Notes under the pieces: generated by a model
The model's input: the letters and a program-made list of their open reading frames with translations, nothing else
Databases searched by the model: none
Told to the model about the DNA's origin: nothing
NCBI GenBank assembly: GCA_051294375.1
Contig: CM119270.1
Coordinates: 16,985,904 to 17,049,903, forward strand
Direction: 5' to 3'
Length of the DNA stretch: 64,000 nt
Source of the DNA: Paraspadella gotoi
Lineage: Eukaryota; Chaetognatha
Part shown: positions 13,437 to 25,400 of the stretch, one piece after another
How positions within the stretch are numbered: the stretch's first letter is position 1
How the letters are laid out: every line of letters begins with the position of its first letter
Made by a program: the position numbers and the translations under genes

Positions 13437-16046
13437 ATGATAAAGGTGATAATTATTAGTTTCTCTTATTAAGTAAACTTCACATCGTGCGTTTTACAGG
13501 TTTTCGTTTTAGTGGTTTTCCTCAGCGCGACTTTTCTTGTTGTCTACCTCGTGCTGGACTCTTATTGCGCCCGAAGCGGAACAGTTGACGGTCAACTCGC
13601 CTCCGCCGTCCCCGCTTCAAATGAAAATGATGGCGTCACTATCGTTTCTACTCACCGAAACGCCACGTTGTCTTTCGATGGGTAAGTTTTTGTCCGCATT
13701 TTTGGTTCATTCGAAATATCTTTTAAGTACTACTGTATAGCAATAAGTTGAAGTGATGACCTGATCATTCGCCTGATTAATTATCAATTAATTAATTGTC
13801 TTGCGTGCTCGGTCAATCACTAAGTCGGGGATTAAAATTAAACAATTTTTTAATGCGCGCAACGAAAGTCGTGTGATGAATCACTCCTTTCACATTTCTC
13901 GTAATTTTAAAAGAAACTCTGGATATATCTTTATCGGGGGAGTACCGCGAAGCGGTACCACGCTCATGCGCGCTGTCTTGGACTCCCACCCTGACGTGCG
14001 CTGTGGCGAGGAATCCAGGGTCATTCCCAGGTATTGTGCATGTAGGAGATGGATTACCTTATGAAGAAGGGGGTGTGCCGGGAAGGGTCATTGTCTAAAA
14101 TAATAAATAAAATAAATAAATAAACAAAGCAGAATTTTGGATTGGAAGGCATACTGGGTGGATAAACCGGGGAAGGGCGAAGAAAAACTACCAGCTTCTG
14201 TCGTCGACGCCGCTGTCAGGGCTTTTGTCATTCAGGCGAGAAATGCAGATAATTTTTTTTTTTACTCCATCAAATATTCTATTACCTTTTATTACTATCT
14301 TCCATATCTTCGTCTCTGGCTCTTCCCCCCTCCGATTTCCCGCAGGTGATGGTCAACCACGGTTACCTCGCTCCTCGCATTTGTAACAAAGACCCGTTCT
14401 CGCTCAAGCACATCTCCTATCTCTCTAAGCTGTTCCCATCGGCCAAGTTCGTGCTGATGATCCGAGACCCGCGCGCGACGGTTTACTCCATTGTCGCACG
14501 TCGAGTCTCCATAACCGGCTTCAATCTCAACGACTATCGTCAGTGCTTTTTACGATGGAATCAGGGGAGTTTTATCCTCAATTTTTCTTTCTTCCTTTTT
14601 TTTTCCCCTTTTTTCTTTCTTTTTTTCCCCTTCTTTCTTTTTCCTTTCTTTCTTTTTTTCTTTTTCTTTTTTCTTTTACCTTTCTTTTTTCTTTTATTTT
14701 TTCTTTCTTTTTCCTTTCTTTTTCTTCTCTTTCGTTCTTTTTCTCTTTCTTTCTTTCTTTCTTTCTCTCTCTCTCTTTTATTAGAAATCTACTATGAAAT
14801 TAAATTCAATAGGGGCGGGGGTTCAAAACTTTAGTCTTGAAGTCTACTTTTAGGTAAAAAAAGAATTTTTTAAAAAAGTTCGATTTTAATGCTTTTATTG
14901 TTGCTATTAAAATTACAATATTACTATATTATGATAAAAAATTTTTTTAATCAATCTTAACTTTTTTTGATGGATTCTGATAGAGCATAAAAAAATAAAT
15001 AAAAAATTTAACTACAAGTTTCAAAAATATTTGTTTTTTTGGTCAAAATTAAACATTGTGTTTTTTTCCTTTCTTCAAAATTAAGAAAAAGTAGTAAAAT
15101 TATCGAAAAATGATGATGATGATGATTATAAATAGTTTTTTCATATTTTTCACACACTTATGATCAAAAAATCGAAAAAAGAATTATACTTTGTGTAGAC
15201 AACTTTTTGCAAGCTACCTGAATCTGATCTTAACAATCAAAAAATCCAAAAAAATTTTTAGCCTTTCCTATTTATAAATAAATATTAAAAAATTAATATA
15301 TGGAGTATGGAGTAATATTAAAAAAATTTTTCTATTCAATATTTTTAAAAAATGTCTAAATTTTCGTTTGAGCAGGTGCTTAATTCAAATTTCTTAACCA
15401 CCTTACTGAGTTAGTCTCCCCCTTTTATTCTTGCTCTTTTTCTCTCTTTCTTAATCCTTTCTTTTGAAAATCATTCCCTTCAACGCGACTAGGCAGTGTC
15501 CATAATGTACGGTGCGTGTCAAGAAGTCGGATTAACGATCTGCCGCACCGTCCGCTACGAGGAGTTAGTCCTTCATCCTCGGAAGACGTTACAGAAGTTG
15601 CTGCACTGGCTAGAACTTCCTTTCGACGAAGCGGTTCTTCAGCACGAGCGATTTGTGAATGCATCCAGAGGAATATCGTTGTCTCGGGTGAGAGTGATGG
15701 ACATTCCTACCGCACAATGCATTGCTTATCATTTTGATAAATTTTTAAACCAATCACCATTCACTGAACCCAATTTCTGTAGGTGGAGCGGTCGACCTCC
15801 CAAGTGGTCCGACCGATCAATGCGAAACCGCTGACTTCTTGGGTAAGTCACATCCCCAAACGGGTTCTCGAGGACTTGGTCCACCTTGCGCCTATGATAT
15901 TTCGTCTGGGCTACAATCCTTACCAATACCCGCCCAACTACGGACGGCCTGATCCCGAAGTCGTAGTAAACACACGGAAGGTGGAGGAGAACATGCAGTA
16001 TTGGACCGACATCGGGGCCAGAGCCACTGGGACGGCAGTTCACTGA
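13437..16046 (+). CDS. Tpst: Tyrosylprotein sulfotransferase
   Basis: Seven coding exons: 13437-13445, 13500-13681, 13914-14030, 14133-14235, 14346-14568, 15497-15687, 15783-16046. Together they encode 362 residues, close to the usual 370. It transfers sulfate from PAPS to tyrosines of secreted proteins in the trans-Golgi. The N-terminus is a type II signal anchor (MIKVFVLVVFLSATFLVVY). A short stem leads to the 5'-phosphosulfate loop IFIGGVPRSGTTLMRA, then the catalytic-Glu motif RCGEESRVIPR. The CNKDPFSLKHISYLSKLFP stretch and the 3'-phosphate site RDPRATVYSIVARR follow. The C-terminus carries PPNYGRPDPEVVVNTRKVEE. Exon 1 is only nine coding bases. Intron 4 uses a GC donor, CAG then GCGAGA at 14236. 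Intron 5 is enlarged by a polypyrimidine tract and an old fold-back element. A poly(A) signal lies at 16255-16260. Confidence 0.95.
14580..14780. repeat. Long polypyrimidine tract in Tpst intron 5
   Basis: About 200 bases of T and C almost without purines on the plus strand, grading into (CTTT)n and (CT)n. It generates long Phe/Ser/Leu chance ORFs, which are not genes. Confidence 0.9.
14795..15412. repeat. Diverged fold-back element (family B-like) in Tpst intron 5
   Basis: It shares ordered words with family B (3153-3766): GATTCTGATAGAGC, AAAAATATAAT-like stretches, a (GAT)n core near 15111-15126, AAAAAAGAATTATACTTTGTGTAGA, and TATAAATAAATATTAAAAAATTAAT. The ends are too eroded to define a target duplication. 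It is clearly older than the two sharp copies. Confidence 0.7.
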
Positions 16047-16757
16047 TAACTCACACTTTTTATCGTTTAAACGATATTTATGTTGATCGGGTGGGGAATA
16101 CAAGGGCCTTGCCCTTTGTATTCTTTAAAGAGGGGTATGACGTGTGTTAATTTTTTTACCCCTGTTTTAGATTTTTTCTTTCTTATTTTCTCTCTCCGTT
16201 CATTAAATCATGATTTAAAAGTGCGTAAAAGTGAAATACGCATTTCCAAACATAAATAAACGTAAAAAATGATCGAAATGCTACTTAGTACTTACCCTAT
16301 TTGCAAGTTTCGGTTGAGAAATAGTTTTAGTATAGTTAAAAACAAAATTATCTACTTCAGTTAAAATAGGTTAGTCGTCCGTGATTTTAAAGGTTGTTTG
16401 CGAAAACAATCCGAGAGTTGGTGGAATGTTTGAGTTTCATTCCCTGATTCACGAAGATGGAATCGGGTTGCGTCGGCGAGAGAGAGACAGAGAAAAAGAG
16501 GGAGGGATGCGAAGCAAGTTCGTTTCAAGAAAAAAAATAGTCAGGATTCAGAACTGAGCATGATGATTTGGGGAAAAATTGCTTTACTTGAAAAAGTTTA
16601 AACTTCCATTAACTTTTATGTAATCTAACACAAAACTTTAAAAAAATATTTAGAGTTGCCGCTCACAAGAATTATGATTATTTTTAATTATGTAATTTCC
16701 TTTCATTTCGATGCGTTTCGGAATTCGTTTACAAAGCAGAGAGTTTTTATATATTTA
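16047..16757. other. Tpst 3' UTR and AT-rich intergenic DNA
   Basis: Contains the Tpst poly(A) signal (16255-16260) and a GA/GACA microsatellite near 16479-16500. Nothing coding is seen. Confidence 0.5.
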
Positions 16758-16801
16758 ACGGACATGTTTCGACTCTGTTCTCGAGTCTTCATCAGCGCTT
16801 T
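16758..16801 (-). ncRNA. Hammerhead-ribozyme-like motif, Penelope type
   Basis: Read on the minus strand, CTGATGA (16795-16789) is followed by one A, a 5-bp helix GACTC/GAGTC closing a 7-base loop, then GAAA, then CATG, then TC and the expected cleavage point. The flanks can form helix I of four pairs (AGCG with CGTT, one a G-U). The palindromic ACATGT would pair only as a dimer, as described for minimal hammerheads of Penelope-like elements. Compared with the textbook core there is one extra A before helix II. The downstream words CGTTAAATATATAAAA resemble those after the other two motifs in this window. Confidence 0.6.
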
Positions 16802-17578
16802 GGACATTTTATTGGAGGAGAGAGAGAGAGAGACAGACAGACAGACACCAATGTTTCCAACAAAGAATTAAGAAAGGATAGTGTTTATGGTGAGGACAAG
16901 GTAAGTTCAAGACAGATTTGAATAAGATTTTGAAGAGAAACGAAATTTGGTAAGAGAGAGAGACAGACATTAGATAATACATATGGGCAATGTACAACAA
17001 TTTTAGATATTAAACTTGAAGGGTTTTTAAAATTATCAACAATTAGCTAATGATAAATAAACAGTTTGAAAAATGAAATCAGTGAAAAAGAAAAATTGGG
17101 GGAAAAAAATGAAAAGAAGAATGAAAAATTGCAGGATGGAAAGGGATAGCGAAGCAAAAGAAATAGTGAAATAAAGAGTTAAAAAATAAAAACTGTCTGC
17201 TTTGTAGCCGGATTGTTTTTAATAAAATGTATGCATTCAATCACTTTAACAGATTTGTTGATTTGATGATTTTTTACATATATATATATATGAAGAATAA
17301 TACGCACTCAGTCTCTATAGCTCTAAAGATTTCATTTTATGATTTATTCGATTGTTTTTTGTTTGATTTGGGATACTAAATGAAGTGTTATCTGTGGTTC
17401 AACCAGTTAAAAAGAAAAAGCGAACAAAAGATATATCTTAATTGATTTTATTTTATATATTTTTTCAATATTGGAAAAGTGAAATATATTGAATTTAATT
17501 AAAACCCATATTTCCTAGCCCTTTTTCTTAGTTTTTGCCATATTGAAATACGTTTTTTTGAAAAAGAACTCATATCGG
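16802..17578. other. Intergenic, no gene seen
   Basis: AT-rich sequence with GA/GACA microsatellites near 16818-16850 and 16952-16970. No ORF with domain character. Confidence 0.5.
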
Positions 17579-18185
17579 TAGCGGTAGCCGACCAAATTCA
17601 AATTTTAATGGGAACAGCGTTAAACTAATCCATTATTGGTATTAATTATTGTGTTAAAATATTTTTTTGCAAAAATGTTCTGAACCATGAGTAATTCGCT
17701 AATTAATATTATTATATTGCTATATAATGTTAAAAATTTTTTTTGGATATTTTAAGTTTTTTTAATTGATTCTGATAGAGCTTAAAAAATTAAGCAAAAA
17801 ATATAATTACAACTTTTTAAAATTTTGATGTTTTATTACTAAAATTAGTAAAAACTGCTAAAATCATCGGATGATGATGATGATTTTTTAAGGCTTTTCT
17901 CAATTTTAACCCACTTATCATCAAAATATTGAAAAAAGAATTATACTTTGTGTAGATAACTTTTCATAAGCTATTTGAATCTGCTTTTAAAAATAAAAAA
18001 ATCAAAAAAAATTTTTGACATTTCCTATCTATAAATAAATATTAAAAAATTAATTACTAATGGCTTCTTGCCATTTTTAGAAAATTTTGCTCCATTGAAA
18101 GTTTTCTCAGAAATGTATGAAGTTTCATTTGGAAAGGTTCCCAAATCAAACTTCTGACCCACCCCATTGACGAAGTTTGGCTCTA
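17579..18185. mobile_element. Fold-back element family B, copy 2
   Basis: Near-identical to 3153-3766 from TAGCGGTAGCC to TTTGGCTCTA, 607 bases long. It is flanked by ATATCGG on both sides (17572-17578 and 18186-18192). The few differences from copy 1 are point changes and one- to few-base indels in homopolymers and in the (GAT)n core. It carries no coding sequence. Confidence 0.88.
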
Positions 18186-19383
18186 ATATCGGTTCGGGGC
18201 TTGCTTGAAATCCATATTTAGGTGCCTTGGTTGATCTCGCTTTTCATGGTTTTTAACGATACTATTCGACTTCCGCAACCAACCTTAGGTACCAACGGTC
18301 GGTGCTTTGTTAATCCATTTAATTTTGTTTTACCTCTAGCACTGTGCCAATAGCAGTGGCGGATTTACTAAAAGCCAAGTGGAGTTGTGCCACATGAGGG
18401 AGGTAGCCAAGCCTTTCTCCCTCCAACTTCCAAAGGTTGAGCCTCTATTGGGTCTCAAAGCCACCTAATCCAGAACACACCGCGCGACGTAGTGTAAATG
18501 ATCTTTAGAGGAGCATGTCATCTTTAACAGCGTTTGAAGCATTGAATTGCACAATATTCCTTGCCAGATCTTTAGTCTTTAGCGCTAGCAATGCTTGTCT
18601 TTGGCGGAAAGATCCAGACGAAGCCCACAAGTGAAAACTGATGAAAAAATAATTTGTTTTTCTTCACAGCACTGTTAAACCCAATAGGGCAGCAGGGCGA
18701 TCAAAACGACAGGACTGCTGATGGATGTTTGTGGTTTAGAATTTGCAGCACCTCAGGATTATCTCGACAGACTGAGAGACAGTGAAGCAGCACTCCAAAG
18801 AGAGTAGTGGCAAATTGCTAACACACAGTAGGTTCTCCACTCAGTGTGGATAAAGGACGATGCACCAATGTTAGGGGGCGAATCCTGCGTACCCCTAACG
18901 GTTAATGATGAGTGTGGGGTGACCAAAGGAGTGTCACTAAAAGTCAAGGCGTGGCAGAATGTCTCGCTCCAACCAGGGAATGATTGATCACGGGCGGCCG
19001 TGCATTGACAGTGCACCCTGGAATCTACACTGTAATAGATCAGAAGAGAAACACAATGATCAAGAACCACATAACCTATCAGTAACCCAACAACTCTCCT
19101 ATAATCATTAATAACTCATGATAGCTGAAAAGGAAAGACATTGAATAACAAATATCAATCAAAGAATAATAAATGAATAGACGCGTGGTGAAATGTTTTA
19201 TTTGTCAATAAATTAATATTCAAATGAATAAAAGTCCGATGATGAATCTTCACGAAAGTTTTTCCCGACATCGTCTCAGTTTGCGCAATAATATATATTT
19301 TTTTTGTTCAGTAATACAAATTTTATTATAACTAATAATTTTTTAAAATTTATTTTGTTTGAGGTAGAAAATTATTTTTTTTT
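18186..19383. other. Unclassified intergenic stretch, possibly repeat-derived
   Basis: From about 18300 to 19090 the base composition is noticeably more balanced than the surrounding AT-rich DNA. It lacks an ORF with recognisable domains, and no second copy was found in this window. This is compatible with an old retroelement fragment. I make no assignment. Confidence 0.3.
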
Positions 19384-19507
19384 ACGTACGAGTTTTATAA
19401 AGAAACATAAATTTCAGATATGTTTCAGCTTCAATGTCAGCCTTCATCAGGTTTACATTGAAGCCGAAACATGTCCGAAATTTGTTTCTTAATAAAACTG
19501 GTACGTA
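19384..19507. repeat. Palindromic hammerhead-like repeat of Penelope type
   Basis: The left arm (about 19384-19442) and right arm (about 19450-19507) are reverse complements with a few mismatches, beginning and ending with ACGTAC. On the minus strand CTGATGA (19450-19444) is followed by A, a four-pair helix GGCT/AGCT and GAAA, then CATATC. The plus-strand arm carries AGCCGAAACATGTCCG but not its own CTGATGA, which falls at the centre of symmetry. Both arms end in a T-rich stretch followed by ATAAAACT, like the tails of the other two motifs. Confidence 0.6.
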
Positions 19508-20059
19508 AACCTATCGTACTTTCAGTTACTATCTTCCTTGAACAGTCTATCATCGGGCTATCGTTGAAGGCTATCGTCAAGGTGTACTCGTTGGGTTGGG
19601 AATCACTTCTCCTAAGCCAGATTACTAAGGCCACTCATATTTTTGTCAGGGAATGAGATTTGGTCATTTAAGTGGTTGCATCTTAAGAAGCGAGGTTGTC
19701 AATTGGTCCTACACATTGATGTTTTCGAAATTGGTACAACTACTAATTAAATTATCCATTTATTCAATAAATATTTAACAGGCTATCTTGCCATTTGACT
19801 TGGGTCATGCTTTGCTGGATTCAGGCTCCCGTCCCTTCTTAAGACAATATCATAGCAAGTTCCTGCGAGCTTTCAATGGAAAAGAAACATAAATCTAAAA
19901 TTTAAAATAATGAAACAAGTAACTTGGAAATTTTCAATAGGTCTTTACTTCTGACCATCTACTTTTGTCTTCATTACTTCAATACTAATTTTTTATCAGA
20001 TTACTACTTCCTCCCTTCCTTTTTTAGTTTTTTTTTTCTTCCACTTTTTTCTCCCCTTT
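19508..20059. other. Intergenic, holding a tail-repeat copy
   Basis: The GGTACAACC-family repeat occupies about 19725-19870. The remainder is AT-rich with pyrimidine tracts, and no gene is visible. Confidence 0.5.
19725..19870 (+). repeat. Interspersed repeat, GGTACAACC family, copy 2
   Basis: It shares GAAATTGGTACAAC, AATTATCCATTTATT, GGCTATCTTGCC, CATAGCAAGTTCCTG and GAGCTTTCAATG, in order, with 6989-7145. It is diverged by substitutions and small indels. Confidence 0.7.
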
Positions 20060-20089
20060 CCAGTTTTTGTCCGCCATTTTCTCCTTTTT

Positions 20090-20310
20090 TCCTCTCTCTC
20101 GTCATCCGCCCTCGAGGCAAAGGCAACCGCCGCTGCAGCAGGGATTTCCCGGTACGCAGTACTCCGCCGCAAAAGAACCCAGCGGTGCGTCACCGCGGCG
20201 GGCCAGCCAGGCTGCTGCCGGCCTTTTATGCGTCAGAGGCACATGCTTCGCGGCTGCGGCTGGAGGGTTCTCCGCGGCAGCCGCGAGAGGGGAATAAATG
20301 AGTTTCTGCA
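20090..20310. promoter_or_regulatory. Isolated GC-rich, CpG-rich island
   Basis: About 220 bases of GC-rich sequence rich in CG dinucleotides, standing alone in AT-rich intergenic DNA. ORFs on both strands are Ala/Arg-rich and show no domain. It lies 8 kb upstream of the spen start on the same side, so a distal promoter or non-coding 5' exon of spen is possible. That is inference. Confidence 0.3.
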
Positions 20311-22139
20311 AAGAGAGAGAGGGAGAGAGACAAAGAATAAGAAGAGAGAGAGAGATATCTCGCCTGCATCTTGTCACTTCTGCAGAAACGTCAGAGAAAA
20401 GCCTGCATTTCTAATGGATGAACGTAGCGGGGGGATCTCCTGCATTTCTGGCATATCACGTGACTCGTCAATCGAGCTGCGGAATTTCTCTCTTTCAATA
20501 ACGCGAGAAAAAGAGAGAGAGCGATAGCGAAGAGAAAAAGAACGTTGACTCGAGAAGTAAAACATTTTCGTTCAATTATCCCTGGCAAATATAGTTTTTG
20601 ACGCCGAACAATGATGGCAGAGCTCATCGGAAGAATGACAACTCGAAACTCTCACATTTTAAAAAGCATGCATATCCGTTTTCTTGTTAGGCAAATAGTC
20701 TGCCATAAGCAATATTGATGTGTCTCATGCAAGAATAAAACACGAATAAATTGCGAGGCAATACCTCTCACAGTTAACTCAAGCTATTATTCTATCAACC
20801 ATAGAGGACTTATTTTTTAAATTGTGTGTAATGTGCGTGTTTTAAACTAATTGAAACCATTTTATATTTTGCTATTAAAATTTACTAAATTAATTTTTTG
20901 TTTAGAAATTTTTTGAATAAAAATAATTTTTTCAAGATATTCATATTTATGTTGTCAAAGAAATCATACAGACGTATTTTGACATTTAATTATTGATTAT
21001 TTTATTTAAAATATTTTCACATTTTCCTACCAAAACATCTCTCACTCTCCCTTAGCTTTGATACAAATGATACAAATTAAGCATTATTTAGAAACATGAT
21101 GTAACGGGGAAGTAATTCAAAATATATCGGAAGTAAACAACATTCAATTTACGGGCAAGAATAACAATGGCCAGTAGAATAATTGAAACATAGGCTAAGC
21201 ATCCTTGCATAGTAAAAATGTTTGAAAAAATTATCTGTGTTAGGGGGCAAACCGTGTTAAAGTTTAACATTTAATCTCGAGAGAAAATACATCGCCAAAA
21301 TTTTTGAAGCGCCTCGGTTGATGAACCTTCAAGCACTCGGTATAAATTAAAACGTTGTGACACATTAAATTTCCTTTCGTGGAATTACTTAAGAGACAGG
21401 ATATTGTTACTATATATTTTTCACCTGAGTATTAACGAGTGTTATGAAAGTTAATTGCATTGACTTTCTGCTCATCTGATCCTAAATTCCAGTGATTACT
21501 GACTACAGAATTGTATTGCTGGTGAGTCATCGTAGAAGTATGAAACAAGCGTCAATAATATCTGCCAACTAATAATCCGAATAATTCAGTATTACGCCGG
21601 TCCGGACCAATCGGTCGACATCCAAACGTCTCATTGCGTACTTGCGACGCAAATAAAAATCAGTGCTTGTGACATAGCGCGAATGCAATGTAAACGGCTC
21701 GTGGAAAGAAAGAAACGGATGCTTGGAAAAAGAATCAAGAAGGCATTGATCATCTATTCGTCACGAATTTAAAACGTGGTTTTACGTCAACCGGTGATGA
21801 TTTCGCGACGGAGAATAGGAAAACTTATTTTATTGTCTAGGTACTGGAAATTCATATGATTTCCGAGAAAGACAAAATATTTTAAATTAATGTGAACACT
21901 TAATATGATCGGTTCGTTTCGGTAAGTTAAATCGTTTAAATTTTAGCAACGTAATAGATTACTACTAGTCTCTTTACTCATAAAAAGGCAGAGACAAAGC
22001 GACGTTATGTAAGCCATACAACATTCCGTCAGTTGAGATGCTCGTTTTTGTGCAAATATTTTATATCCAAGTTTTAATGTATTTTAAGCCTGAGGAAAAA
22101 GCGATAATAAAGAAGCAAAAATCTTATAGAAATCCAGAA
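20311..22139. other. Intergenic, no gene seen
   Basis: AT-rich except for scattered GA-rich runs near 20309-20365. No supported feature. Confidence 0.5.
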
Positions 22140-22199
22140 TGAGTGATTCCGTGTGGCTGCTGCTTTTACAAAGCGGACTCTCTCTTTCTCTCTCTCTCA

Positions 22200-22345
22200 C
22201 AGGGCCGACCCTTTTCTCGAATAGGCGGCGGTGGATGGCTTTGCGGCGTTACCGCGCCGGGGCAGCTTTCTGATGCGGCGCCCCTGACGCAGACTTCGAA
22301 TCCTTCGTTTATCTGCTGCCTTTTTCTCTTCGCTTGTTCGTGCGT
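22200..22345. promoter_or_regulatory. Second GC-rich island, beside a (CT)n tract
   Basis: A CpG-containing stretch of about 140 bases directly followed by a long (CT)n microsatellite. GAGA-type repeats next to promoters are common in arthropods, but no start site can be read here. Confidence 0.25.
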
Positions 22346-22355
22346 TGGTTCGTGT

Positions 22356-22451
<96 letters not shown>

Positions 22452-22470
22452 TTCTCTCTTTCTCTCTCTG
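22356..22470. repeat. (CT)n microsatellite
   Basis: More than 100 bases of CT dinucleotides with very few interruptions. It accounts for the Ser-Leu and Arg-Glu ORFs on the two strands. Confidence 0.97.
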
Positions 22471-22490
22471 CAGCTTCGAAACTCGTGAAC

Positions 22491-25400
22491 TGCAGAAAAG
22501 ATGAATTCAGGGCTCTAGAAAATTTGGACAACTTGTAATATTTTTACGGATTACTAAAAAAAATCATATTAAATAAAAGTTTTGTGGCGACGACGGTCAA
22601 TTATGTACCCCTACAGTTTTTTATTTTTTATTCAAATAAAATGAAATTAGTTTATTAAAGATAAAATTTGAAATATATGAAATTATTTATTTTTTTTAAT
22701 ATTATAAACTGGATTATAATTTTTTCGAACTCTGCATTCGATAAGAGGCGGCTCAAGTCCTACACCTCTACATACATAGATCTTGCTTGATGTTGTCAAG
22801 CTGCAGAAAAACTGCAGGCTTGAATAAGCAAGGTCCTGCATATCCTAACAGAGGCCGTCTACTATAGAAATAATTCTATACCTCTTAGTTATTTTTGTAG
22901 GTTTAAAGGTCAACAACAGGTCTTAAATGAAGAGATGTATATGTGTGATGAACTGTTGTCTTCGTTGTTCTTTACCATTATAAAATTATTATAAAAGATA
23001 GATTTTTCGTTGTTGTGATGTCGTCATAGGGAAATAATTTTGCTTCTCTGAGAAGAGCAGTTCATTTTTGTACAAAAGTATTGACAGTATTTTATAAATA
23101 AAATAACTTTGTTTTATTCGCCATTACTTATAATCCCTTTCGAAAGGTAATTTAATGTTATTTCTAAGTTTTTATCAAGGTATTTCCTTTTTATACATAT
23201 ATTTTTGATGAATTTTATTTCAGTTTAAAAGCCTAGTTCGATTTTTTTTCTGATTCGCGAAGTTTTATCAAATAATTTCGTAACTATGAAGTTTTTTTTT
23301 GTTTTCACCTTGGCGATATCGCTTTTGTCATTTCAAATTCTGCCAACGTGTATCCTTTGTGTTCTCGCCTCTTTCTCTCTCTCTCAAACTCAAAAGCCTT
23401 TTTGGATTTCAAGACGTGAAGAGCTGAGGCACTGAGCGAGAGAGAGAGAGAGAGAGACAAACGGACAGAGAGAGAGAGCAGATGCGCCTACTTTTTCTCA
23501 CGTCTCGGCCGTTCTTCATAATTAAAATACTAATATTTACCGCTTATATATGTCATACGCGCAATGGTTTCGTCGAAAGAAACCACTCCGACGTCGGCCT
23601 CGTACAACAATTTTGGATTGACTCTTTTTTTTTCTTCTCGCTTCAGCGTGCTGATCCTTCTATTTTTTCCATCGTCGGTCCGCCTTGGCGCACGGAAGGT
23701 TTCTCTCTTTCGTTGCCTCTGTTTTTTTGTGTTTCTATCTCGTGCGCCGTGTCTTAGCCTCTGCATTACAATTTATATTTTTATTTTACGATTCTTCGAT
23801 TTTTCGCTTAAAAAAAACCTAACAATTTGGATTTTATTTTCTCTATAGTTTTCTGCCAATTTTAGATCAGCATTATTGTTTCTTGGCTCCAAAAACTCGA
23901 ATTTGACTGTTTTTTTAACTAGCGTGATATATGTGATATATTTGGGCTTTTATTTAACTTTGAGACATATTCTTACTGCGTTCTTCCTTCGTTCTTTCTC
24001 CTTGTGAATTATTAAAAAAGGATTTATAGTTTTTTTTTCTGCGTTATATCGTTGCGTTATCTTACTGATTTTCGCCTTTAAATACAATTTTGAGAGCACT
24101 CGTGTCGTTGACCTTCTGAAAAATAGTTTTGTCTTAGATTTTTTTGAAACTATCAATATGTATTATTTTTTTTATCTGGGGAAAAATTAAATTTTTATGT
24201 ATTTGTTACATTTTTTTATTAAACTAATTGGTTAAAAAATGCACTTTTTTGCGATTTGAAATTTTTTTTTCATTATCGTAACTTTTTTTCTTTTATTCAT
24301 TATGTTTGCATTCAATTTTAGTGATTTTTTTGCGTATGCATTTCAAAATAAATTTATATCGCATAAATATATTAACGTCATTCAGAACATAAATATAATA
24401 CGCAGAACACAAATACAATTATACTGATATTTAATACTAGTGAGATTGTTTCATCATTTCATCAAACAATAATCCATTTAAATTTTTTTTCCTCTTCTCA
24501 TTAAAATCTTTTTTCAAAAAATCTTTTTCAGATAACCCATAGGTGAGATTGATGTATGGTGTGTTCTTTCTGTCTTGCTCTCACTCTCGTTCTCTCTAGT
24601 CTCGAGGTATCTCGCTGGCACGCGCGCGCGTTTCCTCTCCATCGTCGTCGTCACTTATTTTCTTTTCCTCCTTTTCCTTTTCCTCTCCAAGACCGCCTTC
24701 CCTTCTAAAATTTTTATTTGTCGTTTTCTTTTATTAATGATATTTATTGTATCTTTACCCTTCTCCACACAGTTACTTATTTTTATCTAAAACTTTTCTC
24801 CATCAAAAATTTTGCCTAATTATTTTCTCCATTATCAGCTATTCTCGTTTATTGGACCTGGACTGACTGACTGATCTGCTAACGTATTTTTGTCTGCTTT
24901 TTTCATTTTTGTATTCTAGTTTTGTTTTATTATATTCGATTTGTATTTATGGTCATTTCTTTTATCTCCATTTCAAGAGCACTTTTCTTTACTCAATTCA
25001 TTTTCATCCTATTTCAAGAATTTTTCTCTCCTCTCTAGAACAGGCCTCCCGACTAAATTCTGCATAACGCCGTAAGATTACCATTAGTTTATGACCTTCG
25101 TATTTTTTTCGGACCCTGGATAAAAATTTTTTATCGCATCGTTTTTTTCGTCGAGCCCACTGAAGTAATCATTCTCCAAAAAAAAAAAAATCTTCCTACA
25201 AAAGTAATACTTGTAATTTTTGGAGTATATTTTTGAAAAACCTTGTGCATGCTATGAATTCGGTTCGGAATCCGGCGGCATGGCAGGATGTTGTGAATTC
25301 TAACGGCGGCTTTTTTGCTTTATCTGAATGAAAAATCTGTATGCAAATGTGGACTTGACAATTTTTCACTGTTTAAATTGATTTTATTCGACGTCCTCAT

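Noticed and set aside
14543-14834. Phe/Ser/Leu-rich ORFs in Tpst intron 5
   Set aside because: Pure product of the polypyrimidine tract.
14562-15491. A non-canonical intron in Tpst directly after WNQ (CAG then GGGG)
   Set aside because: Shifting to donor GGGGA then GTTTTA and acceptor GGCAG gives a GT-AG intron and WNQGMSIMY, the same length as the family sequence.
18637-18690. CTGATGA at 18637 as a fourth hammerhead-like motif
   Set aside because: No helix II pairing and no GAAA at the right spacing.
20067-20377. Ala-rich ORFs in the GC island as a small gene
   Set aside because: Openness exists in several frames because the DNA is GC-rich; there are no splice sites or conserved motifs that favour one frame.
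22143-22538. Ser-Leu and Arg-Glu repeat ORFs on both strands
   Set aside because: They translate the (CT)n microsatellite.
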